A stretch of 7,444 bases of DNA from Methylococcaceae bacterium UBA1147 (lineage in GTDB: Bacteria; Pseudomonadota; Gammaproteobacteria; Methylococcales; UBA1147), in the NCBI GenBank assembly GCA_002311315.1, contig DBZZ01000065.1, positions 1 to 7,444 on the forward strand, given 5' to 3'. Below are positions 4,842 through 7,444 of the stretch, piece after piece. The notes below the pieces were generated by a model that ran no database searches, was not told the DNA's origin, and saw nothing but the letters and a program-made list of their open reading frames with translations. The position numbers were made by a program, and so were the translations under genes. Every line of letters starts with the position of its first letter. The stretch's first letter is position 1.

Positions 4842-6536
4842 TCAGTGACAAAAATAGATTTCCAACGGTTGAGAAAAAAGAAACGCACCGGCCCAAAGGG
4901 CCATGCGGTAGATCTGGTTGCACTCGAAGAAGTTCGGGTACTGTTGGCTGACGAACCAAGACGCCGGGATCTTCTGATCGAGCACCTGCACAAGATACAG
5001 GATCACTTCAGACATGTCTCGTCCAGGCATCTGGTCGCCCTGGCTCACGAAATGAAACTGTCCAGCGCCGAGGTTTATGAGGTTGCAAGCTTCTACCATC
5101 ATTTCGACATCGTTAAGGAAGGCCAGACCCCTCCACCGCCCCTGACCGTTCGCGTCTGCGAATCCGTTTCCTGCGAATTGGCCGGTGCCAAACCGCTGCT
5201 CGAAGCACTAAAAGCCCGACTCGGCGACAACATCCGAGTGAAAACCGCTCCTTGCGTTGGTCGCTGCGAATTTGCACCCGTGGCTGTGGTCCACCAGAAC
5301 CCGGTCGATCACGCAACCGAGGAAAAGGTCTGCTCGACGGTAAAATCCGCCGAAACAACCGCGATTCCCCCGAGTTACCTTGATTACGAAAGCTATCGGG
5401 CAAAAGGCGGTTACAAAACACTGCTCAACTGCCTGGAAGGAAAAAGGGATCCATCCGAAATCATCGAAATCATGGAACACTCAGGGCTCCGCGGCCTCGG
5501 TGGAGCCGGCTTCCCGGCGGGAAGAAAATGGCGGATCGTCAAGGGGTATCAAGGCCCTCGCTTGATGGCGGTGAATATTGACGAAGGCGAACCGGGTACC
5601 TTCAAGGATCGGCACTATCTGGAACGGGATCCACACCGTTTTCTCGAGGGAGCGCTGATTGCCGCATGGGCCGTCGGGATCTCGAAAATCTACATATACC
5701 TTCGCGACGAATATGCGGCCTGCCGTGAAATCCTGACCCGCGAAATCGCCTACCTGCAAAACCGACTCCCCGGCTCCGCCGAGCACCGAATTCCACCCAT
5801 ATACCTGAGACGCGGCGCTGGCGCCTATATTTGTGGCGAAGAATCCGCCATGATCGAATCCATCGAGGGAAAACGAGGAATGCCTCGCCTTCGGCCCCCA
5901 TTCCTGGCGGAAATAGGACTGTTTGGTCGCCCGACACTTGAACACAACATGGAAACCCTGTTCTGGGTTCCGAACATTGTCGCAAAAGGACCAGAATGGT
6001 TTGCTTCCCAGGGAAGGCATGGCCGAAAAGGCCTACGCTCTTTTTCGGTCAGTGGCCGGATACAGAAACCCGGAGTACACCTGGCACCAGCCGGAATCAC
6101 GATGCGCGAACTGATCGACGAATACTGCGGAGGCATGCTACCGGGCCATGAATTTTATGCCTATTTCCCCGGAGGAGCTTCCGGAGGAATTCTTCCGGCA
6201 TCGCTGGGTGACATTCCGCTCGACTTCGACACGCTGAATGAATACGGATGCTTCATCGGTTCTGCTGCAATCATCGTTCTTTCCGACCAGGACAGCGCCA
6301 AGGAAGCGGCACTGAACGCAATGCGCTTCTTCGAAGATGAATCGTGTGGCCAGTGCACACCTTGCCGGGTCGGTACCGCGAAAGCCGCGACCCTGATGGA
6401 AGATGATCGCTGGGATCAGTCCTGTTTAGAGGACCTGGCAACGGTCATGTGCGATGCCTCAATCTGCGGTCTCGGTCAGGCCGCACCCAACCCCATGCAG
6501 TCGATTTTCAAATATTTTCCAGAAGAACTCGACTAG
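4839..6536 (+). CDS. NAD-dependent formate dehydrogenase beta subunit, NuoE-NuoF fusion
   Basis: This 565-aa cytoplasmic diaphorase subunit accepts electrons from the FDH alpha subunit and passes them through FeS clusters and FMN to NAD+. Residues about 25-170 are a NuoE/FdsG-like thioredoxin-fold domain with [2Fe-2S] ligands C107-x4-C112 and C139-x3-C143. Residues about 180-565 are NuoF/FdsB-like. They show the GLRGLGGAGFPAGRKW FMN/NADH-binding segment (217-232), GEPGTFKDR (250-258), GAGAYICGEESA (326-337), and [4Fe-4S] ligands in ESCGQCTPC (C503, C506, C509) plus C543. In Cupriavidus these are two proteins, FdsG and FdsB. The single fused chain resembles the beta subunit of FDH1 in Methylobacterium extorquens, which is of similar length. 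The start is the GTG with a GGAGG upstream. The alpha subunit gene follows after 48 bases, which indicates an operon. Confidence 0.95.
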   Translation: MSVTKIDFQRLRKKKRTGPKGHAVDLVALEEVRVLLADEPRRRDLLIEHLHKIQDHFRHVSSRHLVALAHEMKLSSAEVYEVASFYHHFDIVKEGQTPPPPLTVRVCESVSCELAGAKPLLEALKARLGDNIRVKTAPCVGRCEFAPVAVVHQNPVDHATEEKVCSTVKSAETTAIPPSYLDYESYRAKGGYKTLLNCLEGKRDPSEIIEIMEHSGLRGLGGAGFPAGRKWRIVKGYQGPRLMAVNIDEGEPGTFKDRHYLERDPHRFLEGALIAAWAVGISKIYIYLRDEYAACREILTREIAYLQNRLPGSAEHRIPPIYLRRGAGAYICGEESAMIESIEGKRGMPRLRPPFLAEIGLFGRPTLEHNMETLFWVPNIVAKGPEWFASQGRHGRKGLRSFSVSGRIQKPGVHLAPAGITMRELIDEYCGGMLPGHEFYAYFPGGASGGILPASLGDIPLDFDTLNEYGCFIGSAAIIVLSDQDSAKEAALNAMRFFEDESCGQCTPCRVGTAKAATLMEDDRWDQSCLEDLATVMCDASICGLGQAAPNPMQSIFKYFPEELD

Positions 6537-6571
6537 GGACTGACAAACAACCTGGCAGATGAATGCCTCAT

Positions 6572-6575
6572 GGAG
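6572..6575 (+). promoter_or_regulatory. Shine-Dalgarno of the FDH alpha subunit gene
   Basis: GGAG lies 9 bases before the ATG at 6585. Two TGA codons (6576-6578 and 6579-6581) are in frame just upstream, so no longer start is possible in this frame. Confidence 0.6.
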
Positions 6576-6584
6576 TGATGACTC

Positions 6585-7444
6585 ATGGTCGCCAAACGCG
6601 ATGACATAAACCAGCTATCCACTGTCCGTTTCGAATTAAACGGGAAGGAAATCGCTGCCCTGAACGGGGAAACCATCCTTCAGGCCGCGAAGCGATCCGG
6701 TGTCGAAATCCCTCACCTTTGCTACATGGAAGGATTGAGGCCGGACGGCAACTGCCGATCCTGCATGGTCGAAATCGAAGGTGAGCGAGTCCTCGCCCCA
6801 TCCTGCTGCAGAACTCCGCAGGAAAACATGAAGGTTAGCAGTAACAACGACCGAGCCCGTAAATCGCAGGAGATGGTCCTTGAGCTGTTGCTGTCGGATA
6901 TGCCGGAGCAGAGCAAGTCGCCATACACCCACGAATCGGAACTGGACCAGTGGGCAGACAAGCTGGACATCGGGCAACCAAGGTTCCGATCCCGCCAGCA
7001 GCCCGCGCCAGACCTCTCGCATCCCGCAATCGCCGTCAACATGGATGCGTGCATCCAGTGTACCCGATGCCTGCGAGCCTGCCGTGAAGAACAGGTCAAC
7101 GACGTCATTGGGTTAGCTTTCAGAGGTTCGCATACGGAAATCGTCTTTGACGTCGGCGATCCCATGGGAGCAAGCACCTGCGTCGCCTGTGGCGAATGCG
7201 TTCAAGCCTGCCCAACGGGCGCACTCATGCCTTCTGCCAACGTCGGACTTCAACCGGTTGAAAAAACAGTCGATTCGACCTGTCCCTACTGCGGTGTCGG
7301 TTGCTTGCTGACCTACCACGTCAAGGACAACAAGGTCCTCTACGTGAACGGGAACGATGGACCGGCCAATCACGGGCGGCTTTGCGTCAAGGGCCGGTAT
7401 GGCTTTGACTACGTCAATAACCCGCTACGCCTGACCCGGCCGCT
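6585..7444 (+). CDS. NAD-dependent formate dehydrogenase alpha (catalytic) subunit, N-terminal part
   Basis: The frame is open to the window end, giving 286 codons of a protein that is usually near 950 aa. It is the catalytic subunit that oxidises formate to CO2 at a Mo- or W-bis-MGD centre. Residues 14-80 form a plant-type [2Fe-2S] ferredoxin domain (C46, C57, C60, C74 or C75). Two ferredoxin [4Fe-4S] motifs follow: C156, C159, C162, C166 and C199, C202, C205, C209. Then comes the N-terminal [4Fe-4S] motif of the molybdopterin domain (C233, C236, C240, C267). The catalytic Cys or Sec and the active-site His-Arg lie beyond the edge. No cysteine occurs between residues 76 and 155, so the NuoG-like His-Cys3 cluster motif seems absent. 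The ATG has GGAG 9 bases upstream, with in-frame stops just before it. The gene is cotranscribed with the beta subunit gene. Confidence 0.95.
   Translation, partial: MVAKRDDINQLSTVRFELNGKEIAALNGETILQAAKRSGVEIPHLCYMEGLRPDGNCRSCMVEIEGERVLAPSCCRTPQENMKVSSNNDRARKSQEMVLELLLSDMPEQSKSPYTHESELDQWADKLDIGQPRFRSRQQPAPDLSHPAIAVNMDACIQCTRCLRACREEQVNDVIGLAFRGSHTEIVFDVGDPMGASTCVACGECVQACPTGALMPSANVGLQPVEKTVDSTCPYCGVGCLLTYHVKDNKVLYVNGNDGPANHGRLCVKGRYGFDYVNNPLRLTRP

Noticed and set aside
5481..6020. 179-codon open frame on the minus strand inside the FDH beta gene
   Set aside because: The opposite strand encodes conserved NuoF motifs throughout this stretch. The antisense product has no recognisable features.

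Overview
The window is an accessory-metabolism locus built around a cytoplasmic NAD-dependent formate dehydrogenase (FDH). The right half holds a gene for a fused NuoE/NuoF-type beta (diaphorase) subunit, followed by the first 286 codons of the molybdo/tungstopterin catalytic alpha subunit, which runs off the right edge. A LysR regulator is transcribed divergently from them. The AT-rich gap between regulator and FDH genes (about 4582-4838) carries a perfect 14-bp palindrome and a third copy of its half-site, a likely operator.

The left end holds the cofactor side of the same enzyme. mobA (molybdopterin guanylyltransferase) and fdhD (sulfur carrier that activates FDH) lie on the minus strand and overlap by ATGA, so they form one translational unit.

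Between these blocks is a small envelope module. On the plus strand are two predicted lipoproteins, one a DUF302-like protein and the other a small protein with conserved-looking cysteines. Converging on them from the minus strand is an exported SoxY-SoxZ-like fusion of the type known as the quinoprotein dehydrogenase-associated SoxYZ-like carrier. That carrier gene lies directly downstream of the LysR gene on the same strand. In methylotrophs and alcohol oxidisers, carriers of this family accompany periplasmic PQQ dehydrogenases. The layout therefore suggests periplasmic C1 or alcohol oxidation linked to cytoplasmic formate oxidation to CO2 plus NADH, but no PQQ dehydrogenase is visible here.

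The organism is most likely a proteobacterium, perhaps a gammaproteobacterium with methylotrophic or formate-oxidising ability. This rests on moderately GC-rich coding sequence, Gram-negative lipoproteins and secretion signals, and the LysR/FDH arrangement resembling the fds/fdh1 loci of Cupriavidus and Methylobacterium. The assignment is an inference. No tRNA, rRNA, CRISPR array or insertion sequence was recognised. The first 227 bases contain no recognisable gene. The parts least explained by known biology are the two lipoproteins, the SoxYZ-like carrier and their shared neighbourhood with FDH.
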